DNA of 64,000 nucleotides from Thalassomonas actiniarum (GTDB taxonomy: Bacteria > Pseudomonadota > Gammaproteobacteria > Enterobacterales > Alteromonadaceae): NCBI RefSeq assembly GCF_000948975.2, contig NZ_CP059735.1, positions 6,446,603 through 6,510,602 of the forward strand, in the 5' to 3' direction. The position numbers were made by a program, and so were the translations under genes. Below are positions 40,205 through 49,606 of this stretch, piece by piece. Each line of letters opens with the position of its first letter. Within the stretch, counting starts at the first letter, position 1. The notes below the pieces were generated by a model. It was not told the origin of the DNA. It searched no databases and worked only from the letters and a program-made list of their open reading frames with translations.

Positions 40205-43200
40205 ATGTCCGAGATGGAAAATGTCGATAATGAAGCCGTAGCCCAGGGCGGCTCCTATGAATTGATCCAGCGCCGGTTACAGGGCTTAGGTGAAGACCTC
40301 ACCGGCCAGCTTAAACAGCTTAATGATGATCGTATATCCCTGTTCGGCTCGACCGATATGAAGGTTGAAGCCAGGGTCAGGGTACGCACCGAGCATAACT
40401 GTGTCGCCCGGGATATCGCCGCCATCGGCGAATTATTGCTGTTTGGTTATAACGTTTTCCTCGGCCTGAAACGCAATATCACGGTAGCGGATGTTTTCAG
40501 CCTGCATAAGCTGGTGGACAATAACGGCGAGCTGGAAATGGTGGACGTGCCCTTTGCCGGCAGCTTTTTAGACGACGCCGACTTTATCCGCGATTTCGAC
40601 GAACTCTACACTTATTATAAAAAAACCTTTCTTGCCCATGTTTACCGCCAGGGCAGCAAGGTTTTTGCCGTGTTCCAGATCGGCGAACGCCTCGACGATA
40701 TCCGGGTATTCCAGTGGGGTATATCTGCCGACGGCGAAGTTCGCTATATCGACAACCGCGGCGAGCGCAATATCAAGCAGCCGGAAAATTTCGACTTTGA
40801 ATGGCAAAAAGTCAGCCGCGAGCAGCAGGAAACCGGCAAACATCCCCATTACAATTTATTCGATACCTTGTTTGTCGAAGCCATCAACGGCAGCCTAACC
40901 CTCAAGGTTGAAAACAATACCGAAGACGGCCAGGGCATCTATAGCGAAGAAGTCGACGACGCCCATCAGTCGCTGGACGACGCCGAAATCCATTATGCCA
41001 AGGTTGGCGAGTTGATCCTGTTAAAAATCAAACCCTACCGGGAGCAGCAAACCCGCCACCTGATTTTTAACTGCAAAACCCAGGAAGTATTACGCCAGGA
41101 TGCGATAGAACACGCCTGTGTCCAGCTGCCGGAAGATCACGGTATTATTTTCCCCGGCGGTTATTACCTGCAAAGCGGTGAAAACAAAAGCTTTGACGAC
41201 AGCGCCGAAGACCTGCAATTGCACCGGGTGGTAAAATCTCCCAACGGCGAAGACTTCCTTTATATCTTTTACGAACCCAACGAAGGTCAGTATGCGCTGT
41301 TCGGTTACAACCTGATCACCCGTACCCTGCAAAACCCCATTTACGGCCACGGCCAGAGTCTCGCCAATAACGGCCGCGCCGTGGTATTTAACGCCGAGTC
41401 GGAGCCGTCACGCATCCACGCCATGCAAATCTGGCAAACGCCGTTTTGCAGCGAAGAATATGCCAGCGAACAACCAACGGAAAGCGGCCTGTTCGGTAAA
41501 ATCGGCAACCCGGAACTGGTACGGGGCATCTCCGATTTATACGGCGTGGTTAAGCTGATCAATGTAAAAACACCGAGCGTGCACCACTTCAACGACCTGG
41601 TGAAAGAGTCGGCGCAGCTGCTGGATAAATACCACTGGTTGACCGACCCCCAGTTATCTGCCCTGAGCGAGCTGATCAAACAAGTGATCAACACCTCAGA
41701 GCTGGTGCTGGATGAATTTGAAAAAGTCGCCAGTATCAAAGCCGCTTCCGATCAGGTCATGCTTGAGGCCAGCCAAAAACAAGAAGAAATAATCAAGCGC
41801 TGCGAAAAGGCCAGTTTCGACAGCGCCGAAGGCTATGTCCAGGGACTGACGGATCTTGCCGCCTTCAAAGGCGAGCTAATCTCCCATAAAGATCTGAAAT
41901 ATATAGATCTGACACAAATCGAGACCATGGAGGCCGAGTTAGAAGCATTAACGCTCACCTTGAGCCAGGCCACGGCCGACTTTCTCCAAAAAGATCAGGC
42001 ACTGAAACCTTATCAGGATAAAATTGAGCAGCTGGAAAAAGACATAGCATCCAGCGAGTCGATCACCGCATTAAAACCCATTCGCGCCGCCATCGACGAA
42101 CAGGTACAGGGGCTGGAGCTACTCAACCACACCATGTTGTCCCTCAATATCGAGGACAGCAGGCAACGTACCCGGATACTGGAAGATATCTCCACCGTCT
42201 TCAGCCAAATTAACCGGGTTAAGGCAAGCGCCGATCTGGCAGCGAAAAATGTCGGCTCAGAAGAAGCACGGGCAGAATTTGGCGCCCGCTTTAAACTGCT
42301 GGGACAAAGCGTTACCAGCGCCTTAAATGCCAGCGATACCCCGCAGGCCTGTGATCAGCAATTGTCGACCTTGCTAATTCAGCTGGAAGAGCTGGAAAGC
42401 CAGTTCAGCGACTATGATGAGTTCTATCAGGAAATTCTCGCCAAGCGGGATGAAATCTACGACAACTTCGAGCAGCATAAACAGCAGTTGATGGATGCCC
42501 AACAAAGGCGTTGTTTAAACCTGAAAACCGCCGCCGACCGTATCCTCGAAGGCATCAACCGCCGCAGCCAGGACTTTAACGACGTTAACAAGCTCAACAG
42601 CTATTTTGCCGCCGATCCTATGATGGCAAAATTAAGGCAGTTGACGGAGCAGTTGCGGGATCTGGATGATAACGTGCGTGCCGATGATATCGACGCCCAG
42701 CTGAAAAACGCCAAAGAGCAGGGCATACGCGCCTTGCGCGATAAAACCGACATTTACTCCGCCGACGGCAGCCTGGTAAAAATCGGCGAACACCAGTTCT
42801 CCGTCAACCGGCAAAAACTGGAACTGACCCTGCTGCCCAGGGAGCAAGCCATGGTACTGCATATCAGCGGCACCGACTATTTTGAACCGTTAGCGCCAGA
42901 GTTTTTTGCCGGCACAGAGCATTTATGGCAGCAGGAGCTGATCTCGGAAAGCAGCGAGGTTTACCGCGGCGAATACCTGGCGGCAAGTATATTATTCGAG
43001 GCCGAAGCCAAAGGCAGCACCGGCATAGGTACTCTGCTTAACGCAGCCAAAGAAAACACCTTAACCGAGCTGGTGCGTAAAGCCGCCGAACCCAGATACC
43101 AGGAAGGTTATGACAAAGGGGTGCACGACGCCGATGCCAGCCTGATCCTGACCGAGCTACTGACCTTACGCGAATCGGTAGGTTTATTAGCCTATGCCGC

Positions 43201-45433
43201 AGCCGAGCGCCGCCTGGCATGGGTTTATATGGCAACCAAGCTAAATGATCAAGCACGCCAGCAATTAGTCAGCCGCTGCCACAACCTCTATTTGATGGAG
43301 CAAACTTTCGGTAGCAGTGAGCTGCGCGCCCAGCTGAGCAATGAACTGGCTCAAGCCTTAACCGCCCTGACAGCAGAGCAAAACTGGCTGGCCTGCGACA
43401 GCGGTTTAGCCGCAGATTATCTGATCAACGAATTTGCCGACGGTAAACAGCAATACGTGCTCCGTGAAGCCGCCCAAAGCCTGGTGAATCAGTTACAAAA
43501 CCAACTCAAACATAAGAGCCTGGAACAACAACTGCAATCGGCCCTGGCCGGATGTAGCAGCCTGGAGCAGAAAATGAAACTGCACCTGGCCTGGTTAACC
43601 TCCTTTGCCGGACATCAGGGTGTTGATGCCGACCAGGAATTAATCCTTGAAGGGGCCAGCCTGATGACGTTAACAGAGCAGCTGAAATTTTATGATTCCA
43701 GCGCCAACACCTCAGGCACGGTTAAAGGCTTATTGGGGCAACATGGCCGCATCAAAGAGCGGGTGCTGGCATTTAACTACCAGGAATTTATTGCCCGGCT
43801 GAGAAATTTTGCCAACGAACAAGTACCTGCTTTTACCCGTTTCCACCAGATGAAACAGCAGATATTAACCGAGCAACGCCAGCGCTTGCGCCTGCAGGAG
43901 TTCAAACCGGGAGCACTGTCGTCTTTTGTTCGCAACAAGCTGATCAACGACGTCTATTTCCCCATTATCGGCACTAACCTGGCCAAACAAATCGGTGCCG
44001 CCGGCAATAATAAACGCTCAGATCTGATGGGCTTGTTATTAATGATTTCACCGCCGGGATACGGTAAAACCACCTTGATCGAATATGTCGCCAGCAAGCT
44101 CGGCATGACCTTCGTCAAGGTCAACTGCCCCTCTATCGGCCATGAACAATTATCCCTGGATCCCGCCCAGGCCAACAACTCCACCGCCCGCAGCGAAGTA
44201 GAGAAAATCAACCTGGCGTTTGAAATGGGCAACAATGTCATGCTCTACCTGGATGATATCCAGCATACCAACCCGGAGTTTTTGCAGAAATTTATTTCCC
44301 TGTGTGACGGCTCAAGACGGGTAGACGGCGTCTGGAACGGCGAAAGCAAAACCTATGATATGCGTGGTAAAAAATTTGCCGTGGTCATGGCGGGTAACCC
44401 CTATACCGAATCCGGCGAAGCCTTTACCATCCCGGATATGCTCGCCAACCGCGCCGACATCTATAACCTGGGTGACACCTTAAGCGGCCGTGAACATGAG
44501 TTCTCGTTGAGCTTTATCGAAAACAGCTTAACCAGCAACAGCTATATCGCGCCGCTGGCCACCCGGGATATGGACGACCTCTACCAGCTGGTGAAAATGG
44601 CCGACGGCGAACCGCTGCCGATCACCGAACTTAAACACGGTTATTCCCAGGCGGAAGTGAACGAGATCATCGCGGTTATCCAGCGCATCCGTAAAATCCA
44701 GCAAACCGTGCTTAAGGCCAACGAACAATATATTGCCTCCGCCGCCCAGGACGATAAATACCGGGTTGAACCGCCGTTTAAATTACAGGGCAGCTACCGC
44801 AATATGAACAAGATGGCGGAAAAAGTGGTGCCGGTGATGACGGATGAAGAGCTGGAACTGCTGATTGCAGATCATTACCGCGGCGAAGCACAAACCCTGA
44901 CGGTAGGCGCGGAAGAAAACCTGTTAAAACTGGCGGAACTAAGAGAAACATTAACGGATGAACAAGAGCAGCGCTGGCAGCAAATCAAAAACGATTATGT
45001 CCGCCACCAGAACCTGGGCAGCGGCGATGATCCGCTGGCTTCGATTGCCAGCCAGATTTCGTTATTGCAGCAGGGGCTGGGCCAGATAGGCAGCGCCCTG
45101 GAGCAGCCAAAATCCGACGGTTTGGATCAGATAAGTCAGTCATTGTCGGCACTGACCAGCCAATTAAACGGCCAAAAAACAGAAGCCGGCAACAATGCCG
45201 AGCTGGAAAAAACTCTGGCGATATTCAGCGAAAAAATGGAGGCTTTCCTGACTCCCCTGGTCACGACCTTGCAAAACAACCAGGCTCTGGACAGCGCCCT
45301 GGTGGAAACCCTGAAAACACTGGAGGTTAAACCGGGACAGCCAGTGCGCAGCGCCACCAGTGAAATCCAGAAAATCAGCCGGGAACTGGTGCAGGACAGA
45401 GAAAACAGTTCGGATGAATTAATACAGGACTGA
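40205..45433 (+). CDS. Giant AAA+ ATPase (DUF3686-type 'DNA repair ATPase')
   Basis: 1742 residues, soluble. The N-terminal ~480 residues are beta-rich and match in my memory the DUF3686 'ATPase involved in DNA repair' family (SLFGSTDMKVEARVRVRTEHN, here GSTDMKVEARVRVRTEHN). Long coiled coils follow (about 500-900), then a mixed middle. The AAA+ module has Walker A SPPGYGKTTLIEYV (near 1283), Walker B VMLYLDDIQHTNPEFLQKF (near 1345), sensor-like VVMAGNPYTESGE and an Arg-containing NMLANRADIYNL region (DMLANRADIYNL). The tail (about 1590-1742) is helical. Start supported by GGAGAG. Lies 116 bp after the flotillin gene. The 'DNA repair' label is historical; no experiment known to me supports it. 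Confidence 0.85.
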   Translation: MSEMENVDNEAVAQGGSYELIQRRLQGLGEDLTGQLKQLNDDRISLFGSTDMKVEARVRVRTEHNCVARDIAAIGELLLFGYNVFLGLKRNITVADVFSLHKLVDNNGELEMVDVPFAGSFLDDADFIRDFDELYTYYKKTFLAHVYRQGSKVFAVFQIGERLDDIRVFQWGISADGEVRYIDNRGERNIKQPENFDFEWQKVSREQQETGKHPHYNLFDTLFVEAINGSLTLKVENNTEDGQGIYSEEVDDAHQSLDDAEIHYAKVGELILLKIKPYREQQTRHLIFNCKTQEVLRQDAIEHACVQLPEDHGIIFPGGYYLQSGENKSFDDSAEDLQLHRVVKSPNGEDFLYIFYEPNEGQYALFGYNLITRTLQNPIYGHGQSLANNGRAVVFNAESEPSRIHAMQIWQTPFCSEEYASEQPTESGLFGKIGNPELVRGISDLYGVVKLINVKTPSVHHFNDLVKESAQLLDKYHWLTDPQLSALSELIKQVINTSELVLDEFEKVASIKAASDQVMLEASQKQEEIIKRCEKASFDSAEGYVQGLTDLAAFKGELISHKDLKYIDLTQIETMEAELEALTLTLSQATADFLQKDQALKPYQDKIEQLEKDIASSESITALKPIRAAIDEQVQGLELLNHTMLSLNIEDSRQRTRILEDISTVFSQINRVKASADLAAKNVGSEEARAEFGARFKLLGQSVTSALNASDTPQACDQQLSTLLIQLEELESQFSDYDEFYQEILAKRDEIYDNFEQHKQQLMDAQQRRCLNLKTAADRILEGINRRSQDFNDVNKLNSYFAADPMMAKLRQLTEQLRDLDDNVRADDIDAQLKNAKEQGIRALRDKTDIYSADGSLVKIGEHQFSVNRQKLELTLLPREQAMVLHISGTDYFEPLAPEFFAGTEHLWQQELISESSEVYRGEYLAASILFEAEAKGSTGIGTLLNAAKENTLTELVRKAAEPRYQEGYDKGVHDADASLILTELLTLRESVGLLAYAAAERRLAWVYMATKLNDQARQQLVSRCHNLYLMEQTFGSSELRAQLSNELAQALTALTAEQNWLACDSGLAADYLINEFADGKQQYVLREAAQSLVNQLQNQLKHKSLEQQLQSALAGCSSLEQKMKLHLAWLTSFAGHQGVDADQELILEGASLMTLTEQLKFYDSSANTSGTVKGLLGQHGRIKERVLAFNYQEFIARLRNFANEQVPAFTRFHQMKQQILTEQRQRLRLQEFKPGALSSFVRNKLINDVYFPIIGTNLAKQIGAAGNNKRSDLMGLLLMISPPGYGKTTLIEYVASKLGMTFVKVNCPSIGHEQLSLDPAQANNSTARSEVEKINLAFEMGNNVMLYLDDIQHTNPEFLQKFISLCDGSRRVDGVWNGESKTYDMRGKKFAVVMAGNPYTESGEAFTIPDMLANRADIYNLGDTLSGREHEFSLSFIENSLTSNSYIAPLATRDMDDLYQLVKMADGEPLPITELKHGYSQAEVNEIIAVIQRIRKIQQTVLKANEQYIASAAQDDKYRVEPPFKLQGSYRNMNKMAEKVVPVMTDEELELLIADHYRGEAQTLTVGAEENLLKLAELRETLTDEQEQRWQQIKNDYVRHQNLGSGDDPLASIASQISLLQQGLGQIGSALEQPKSDGLDQISQSLSALTSQLNGQKTEAGNNAELEKTLAIFSEKMEAFLTPLVTTLQNNQALDSALVETLKTLEVKPGQPVRSATSEIQKISRELVQDRENSSDELIQD

Positions 45434-45605
45434 TAGTTAAAGGAAAAGCACTCCTCCTCCCCGCCGGGTCTAAACGTCTGGCGGGAACCTGCCTGCCAAG
45501 CTTTCCTCCACAAGCGGATATAAACTCACACTTTTATCAGCAAGAGCTACACTAATACACATTCAATATTTCGCTGAAAGAAGGTCTTCTTTACCATGCG
45601 CTTGG

Positions 45606-46826
45606 ATGGAAGATATGACAGCTATTGAAATCATAGGTGTTGTGCTGATTTTCGCCGTGACCGGCATAACCGGTCTGATGGTGATACGTGTAATAAAAAT
45701 CCCTTATTCCCTGGCCCTGGTGCTGCTGGGGTTTATCCTGTCTTTCTCCATAGGAATCTTTGACTGGGACAGCGGCATCCGGGCCAGCAACTTCCAGGCT
45801 CTGATGCTGTTTGTACTGCTGCCGGTATTGATTTTTGAAGCAGCCTTTGTGCTGGACAGCAAGCTATTATTTAAATTCCTGCCGAACGTACTGACCCTGG
45901 CCACTATAGGTTTGCTGTTATCAACTGTGCTGACTGCCATATTACTTTTTTACGGCATAGGACACCCGGGATTTCCCTTTATCGCCGCCCTGATTACCGG
46001 TGCCGTGGTTTCCGCCACAGATCCCGTGGCAGTGGTGGCGCAATTAAAAGCCCTGAAAGCGCCGGCTGAGCTGAATGTGCTAATTGAAGGGGAAAGCTTA
46101 TTTAACGATGCCACGGCCATCGCCCTGTTTACTATCCTGGTCAGTATCGGCATAGGCGCCGCTGAGCCGGACGTGATCTCGGGTTTAGTCCAGTTCTTAA
46201 AAATATTCTTCGGCGGCATTTTAGTCGGCATGCTGATGGGCTGCATGTTTGCTTTTTCCCTCAGGTTATTGGCGGTTAACGTGCCGGCCCTGGTGCTGGT
46301 TTCCCTGGTATTGGCCTACGGCAGTTTTTATATCGGCGAGCACTTTTTCCATGTTTCCGGCATAGTCGCGGTATTATTTGCCGCCATCGCCTTTAAAAGG
46401 TTCGGCCAACAAGCCCTCACCCCGGTGGAACATGAACTTCACAGTATCTGGGAGTCTATCGGTTTTATCGCCAACGTCTTCGTCTTTGTCTTATTGGGAC
46501 TGGTGGTTTCTGTCGACATGTTCACCGAGCGCTGGCTGGCGATAGGGCTTGCGGTGATCGCCGCCACAGTAGCGCGCTTTATCGCCGTTTATAGCTCCAC
46601 CAGCTTGAACAGATTTACCCTGGGGCAAACCATAGATCCCAGGTACCCGCCGATCATGATCTGGGGTGGCCTGCGCGGTGCCGTCACCATAGCCCTGGTG
46701 CTGTCGCTGCCTACCGAACTGCCCTACTGGTGGACCATTCAATCCATAGGTTTTGGCGTAGTCTTATTTACCCTTATCGTGCAAGCCACCACCACCCCTT
46801 TATTAGTGAAAAGATTGAAAATATAG
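45606..46826 (+). CDS. CPA1-family Na+/H+ antiporter
   Basis: 406 residues, about twelve hydrophobic segments, no large cytosolic tail. Monovalent cation/proton antiporter of the NhaP/NHE type. Signature motifs: LLPVLIFEAAFVLDSKLL, SATDPVAVVAQLKAL (the Asp of the ion site), IEGESLFNDATAIALF (ND motif) and WGGLRGAVTIALVLSLP. Two possible starts: 45606 and the Met three codons later; neither has a clear ribosome site. It follows the giant ATPase gene by 172 bp with a small palindrome (AAAGAAG-GT-CTTCTTT, 45577-45592) between, so it may have its own promoter. Confidence 0.92.
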   Translation: MEDMTAIEIIGVVLIFAVTGITGLMVIRVIKIPYSLALVLLGFILSFSIGIFDWDSGIRASNFQALMLFVLLPVLIFEAAFVLDSKLLFKFLPNVLTLATIGLLLSTVLTAILLFYGIGHPGFPFIAALITGAVVSATDPVAVVAQLKALKAPAELNVLIEGESLFNDATAIALFTILVSIGIGAAEPDVISGLVQFLKIFFGGILVGMLMGCMFAFSLRLLAVNVPALVLVSLVLAYGSFYIGEHFFHVSGIVAVLFAAIAFKRFGQQALTPVEHELHSIWESIGFIANVFVFVLLGLVVSVDMFTERWLAIGLAVIAATVARFIAVYSSTSLNRFTLGQTIDPRYPPIMIWGGLRGAVTIALVLSLPTELPYWWTIQSIGFGVVLFTLIVQATTTPLLVKRLKI

Positions 46827-46932
46827 CTTAGATCGCTTCATCGGAAGAGCATTAAGGCATATCCGCGGTGAGTTCGCAGCAGGTACAAGCGGCTATTTTG
46901 ATTGTCTTATGATCACCTTTTCTGCTCAGGCT

Positions 46933-47466
46933 TCAAACGGTGGCGATTTTAAGAGGACCAATTTTTTTATCAAATTTTTTCTTTTTCGCACTCACCTGAC
47001 CGGTTTCCACATAAACTTTCAGATCATTTAATATGCCGTCAAAACCTTTGTTTAAACCGAGTTTTAACAACGGATATAGGATTTTACCCAGTAACTTAAG
47101 CTCGACATTACAATCCCAATATACCCGGGTGCCGCCATCCTGGGTCGACTTAAACTGCATCACCACATGGTTTTTTATAATCGGAATATCGCCGCCGGAC
47201 GTTTTCACCGGAAAAATTTCAAATTCGAGCCTGTGGTTATCAGCATCAAAGCTAAGGATATTTTCTACCGCATGAAACGGGTTCTCTTTATTTTCCAGGT
47301 AACAGATGCGGCCCGGCAAAGCATCTCCAGCTTGCTTAGCAGCCGGAGTCTCGTATGAATGCACCACGCCGGTCATCCATTTATAAGCATTGGCAAAATC
47401 TTCTGCCGCCACCTGCCAGACCTTGTTAACCGGTTTGTTGATAATTACTGTTCTGTTTAATTTCAT
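46933..47466 (-). CDS. SRPBCC (polyketide cyclase/START-like) protein
   Basis: 177 residues from ATG 47466, chosen over an upstream in-frame ATG (47508) because GAGGAG lies 6 bp before it. Helix-grip fold pattern: an N-terminal strand TVIINKPVNKVWQVAAEDF, central strands (NHRLEFEIFPVKTSG, RVYWDCNVELKLLG) and a long C-terminal helix (NKGFDGILNDLKVYVETG). Such proteins bind hydrophobic ligands; the ligand is unknown. The C-terminus is Lys-rich (KKKKFDKK). Monocistronic. Confidence 0.82.
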   Translation of the reverse strand: MKLNRTVIINKPVNKVWQVAAEDFANAYKWMTGVVHSYETPAAKQAGDALPGRICYLENKENPFHAVENILSFDADNHRLEFEIFPVKTSGGDIPIIKNHVVMQFKSTQDGGTRVYWDCNVELKLLGKILYPLLKLGLNKGFDGILNDLKVYVETGQVSAKKKKFDKKIGPLKIATV

Positions 47467-47594
47467 AACTTGCTCCTCACGAATGTCGGTACCCGGATGG
47501 TAAAACATCGATATGGGGCCAGTATATTCGGTCTATAAATACACAGATACAGCAAAAAACAGGTCACAGTGGTGCATATATGAACCAGAAAAAT

Positions 47595-47630
47595 AAAAAG
47601 CCCCTTTAATGGCAATTAAAGGGGCTTTTT
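47595..47630. terminator. Bidirectional-looking terminator downstream of the NTF2-like gene
   Basis: Perfect 16-bp arms (47595-47610 and 47615-47630) with loop GGCA, A-rich on the left and T-rich on the right. It lies 36 bp after the stop of the NTF2-like gene, so it terminates the copper cluster, and separates it from the SRPBCC gene. Confidence 0.9.
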
Positions 47631-47666
47631 AAGTTAAAGTAGCTTCAACAATCGCAAAAGCCGATA

Positions 47667-48158
47667 TCAGCCAGACCAGTGAATTTTAGTGATCTTCCAG
47701 CTGCCGCCCTTGTGTTTCTTTAATACCAGGGTTTCCATGCTTTGCCGGTCAACCGCTTTACTGTTATAGCTACCGGTGATCTGGCCGCGGTACATGGAAA
47801 CAGCGGTATCGCCGGATATCTGCACCTGGTGTTCCAGCGGTTTTATCTGCAACGACTTCAGATACTGGATATCCGCTTTCATATGATGGCTGGCATATTG
47901 CTGCGCCGAGCGCTCTACCCGGCCTCCTTCAAAAATCAGTACATCATCTGCCAATAAATCCCGGGCCGTTTGCTCATCACCGGTTTGCAATGCCCGGTGA
48001 AAGGTTTTGACCACCTTGGCTGCTTCACTACCCAAGCCGCTGAACAATGCAGGTTTATTGTTATGATGCTCTTTGCCATGGGCAAAAACACTGGTTTGCA
48101 TCAATAAAGTGCTCACGAACAGCAGCAATAGGCTAAATTTCTTAGTTAGTTTATTCAT
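47667..48158 (-). CDS. Exported NTF2-like protein at the end of the copper cluster
   Basis: 163 residues. Signal peptide about 1-26 (SLLLLFVSTLLMQTSVFA), mature start HGKEHHNNKPA is His-rich. The body matches the SnoaL/DUF4440 NTF2-like fold: VVKTFHRALQTGDEQTARDLL, ADDVLIFEGGRVERS, WKITKIHWSG at the end. The His-rich N-terminus and position 51 bp after copD suggest a metal-related periplasmic role, which is an inference. Confidence 0.82.
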   Translation of the reverse strand: MNKLTKKFSLLLLFVSTLLMQTSVFAHGKEHHNNKPALFSGLGSEAAKVVKTFHRALQTGDEQTARDLLADDVLIFEGGRVERSAQQYASHHMKADIQYLKSLQIKPLEHQVQISGDTAVSMYRGQITGSYNSKAVDRQSMETLVLKKHKGGSWKITKIHWSG

Positions 48159-48209
48159 TATTTTTCCTGTTTATTTTCTCTGTTTTTATATAAGTAACGG
48201 TAAATGAAG

Positions 48210-49124
48210 TCAGGCCAGATTGGCCGGTCCCATTACCGTAGATAACACTGAGGTAACCGCCAAAATCACCGCCGCCACCCAGATCTCAACCGAGATCGAT
48301 TTTTGCAGATGTTGACAGTCCTGCTTTTTGCCGTGATGAACCGCAGGTACTAAATGAAATTTATGCCAGGCGGCCATCAATAAAATTGCCGAGACCAGCA
48401 AAAATTTTAACAGCATCAGCTGGCCATAAGGGGTGGTGATTAATTCCGCCGGACTGTCCATAAACATTACCAGCAAGCTAACCCCGGAAATCAATAAAAT
48501 CCCGACAATCACCATGGCAAGCCGGCCAAATAGGTGCATCAGGGCGTACAGGGCTTTTTGCTCTAATATCCGACAGCTGAGCCACAAGGGATATAAAGCC
48601 CCTATCCACCAGGCAAGGGCCAGGACATGAAAGGCTATCAACCACTTGGCAATCCCGCCGATATCGGCATTATGACCGATAAAGGTAAAGGAATAAGCCA
48701 GGACCGGCAGGGCGAAAATATAACAGGCCGCCATAAGCTGGCCCTTCATTTTCTGCAATCCGGCCCGGGACTTATCCGTAAACCTGCCTGTTATCCATAA
48801 ACCAAGCATTAACAGCGTGAAGCCGCTCAGGCGCCAGAACACCGAATCTCCCACCGGGCTTTGCCACAACAAGTCAATCAATTCACCATCAAACATGCCG
48901 CCAAATCCGGCTTCGGCAAATGCACCTACCTGGATAAAGAAATTGGCGATCACCGCGACAATACCGAGCATAATACCCAACACCACATACTCGATCACCG
49001 CCTTGATCTGGCTGGCAGGCTTAATTAAAGCCGCAATAAAGGGGCCGCCGACCGCTGCGGCCACCCCGATATAAATCAGCCATTTGGAAACCAGGTTGCT
49101 ATAGTCCCAAACAGTGAGTTCCAT
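48210..49124 (-). CDS. copD: Copper resistance protein CopD family
   Basis: 304 residues, eight hydrophobic segments. Inner-membrane protein linked to copper transfer with CopC. N-terminal helix (LVSKWLIYIGVAAAVGGPF), a conserved WRLSGFTLLMLGLW region, FIGHNADIGGIAKWLIAFHVLALAWWIGALYPL (parts: FIGHNADIGG, HVLALAWWIGALYPL) with conserved His, and a C-terminal LLKFLLVSAILLMAAWHKF. GAGGAAG lies before the ATG, 25 bp after copC. Member of the run copL-like, copA, copB, copC, copD, NTF2-like. Confidence 0.9.
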   Translation of the reverse strand: MELTVWDYSNLVSKWLIYIGVAAAVGGPFIAALIKPASQIKAVIEYVVLGIMLGIVAVIANFFIQVGAFAEAGFGGMFDGELIDLLWQSPVGDSVFWRLSGFTLLMLGLWITGRFTDKSRAGLQKMKGQLMAACYIFALPVLAYSFTFIGHNADIGGIAKWLIAFHVLALAWWIGALYPLWLSCRILEQKALYALMHLFGRLAMVIVGILLISGVSLLVMFMDSPAELITTPYGQLMLLKFLLVSAILLMAAWHKFHLVPAVHHGKKQDCQHLQKSISVEIWVAAVILAVTSVLSTVMGPANLA

Positions 49125-49149
49125 AATACTTCCTCACATCAAACTGCCA

Positions 49150-49551
49150 TTACTCGTGATTGTGGTTGCTGTGACCGTCGTCTGTGGCAGGTTTTTTCGA
49201 GCTGCTATGCACCATAAAGCTGAATTCACCGGTCATTTTATGGGCATCTTTACCCATGGCCAGCCAATTCACCTGGTAACTGCCCACGGCTAAATCGGGC
49301 ACAGGTAATTGAAACTTACTGCTAAAAGCCTTATCCGGTTTGCTGCCAAGCTTAATGGTTTTACCGGCTTCATCCGTCAGCTTTAATTTCACCAGGCGGA
49401 CATCGGAGACAAATTCCAGCGATAATACTTGCGGCGGGTGATTCAGCATGGCGCCGTTGGCGGGCATAGACGCCTTCAGTCCTGAGTGGGCCGCAGCAAG
49501 AGTGCTTACGGTGACTAAAATCATTGCGGTTAATACTTTGAATACTTTCAT
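49150..49551 (-). CDS. copC: Copper resistance protein CopC
   Basis: 133 residues. Signal peptide about 1-21 ends ...LAAA so the mature protein starts HSGLKASMP; the N-terminal His is a known Cu(II) ligand in this family. Further features: NGAMLNHPPQVLSLEFVSDV, LKLTDEAGKTIKLG, and the conserved GKDAHKMTGEFSFMV near the C-terminus. The tail DDGHSNHNHE is His-rich. Periplasmic copper carrier of about 100 residues, beta-sandwich. Lies 25 bp upstream of copD. Confidence 0.93.
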   Translation of the reverse strand: MKVFKVLTAMILVTVSTLAAAHSGLKASMPANGAMLNHPPQVLSLEFVSDVRLVKLKLTDEAGKTIKLGSKPDKAFSSKFQLPVPDLAVGSYQVNWLAMGKDAHKMTGEFSFMVHSSSKKPATDDGHSNHNHE

Positions 49552-49606
49552 AAAATTCTTCTCTAATTTAATTTTTAAATTGTTGTGTTGTTAACTATAC
49601 CTGTTG

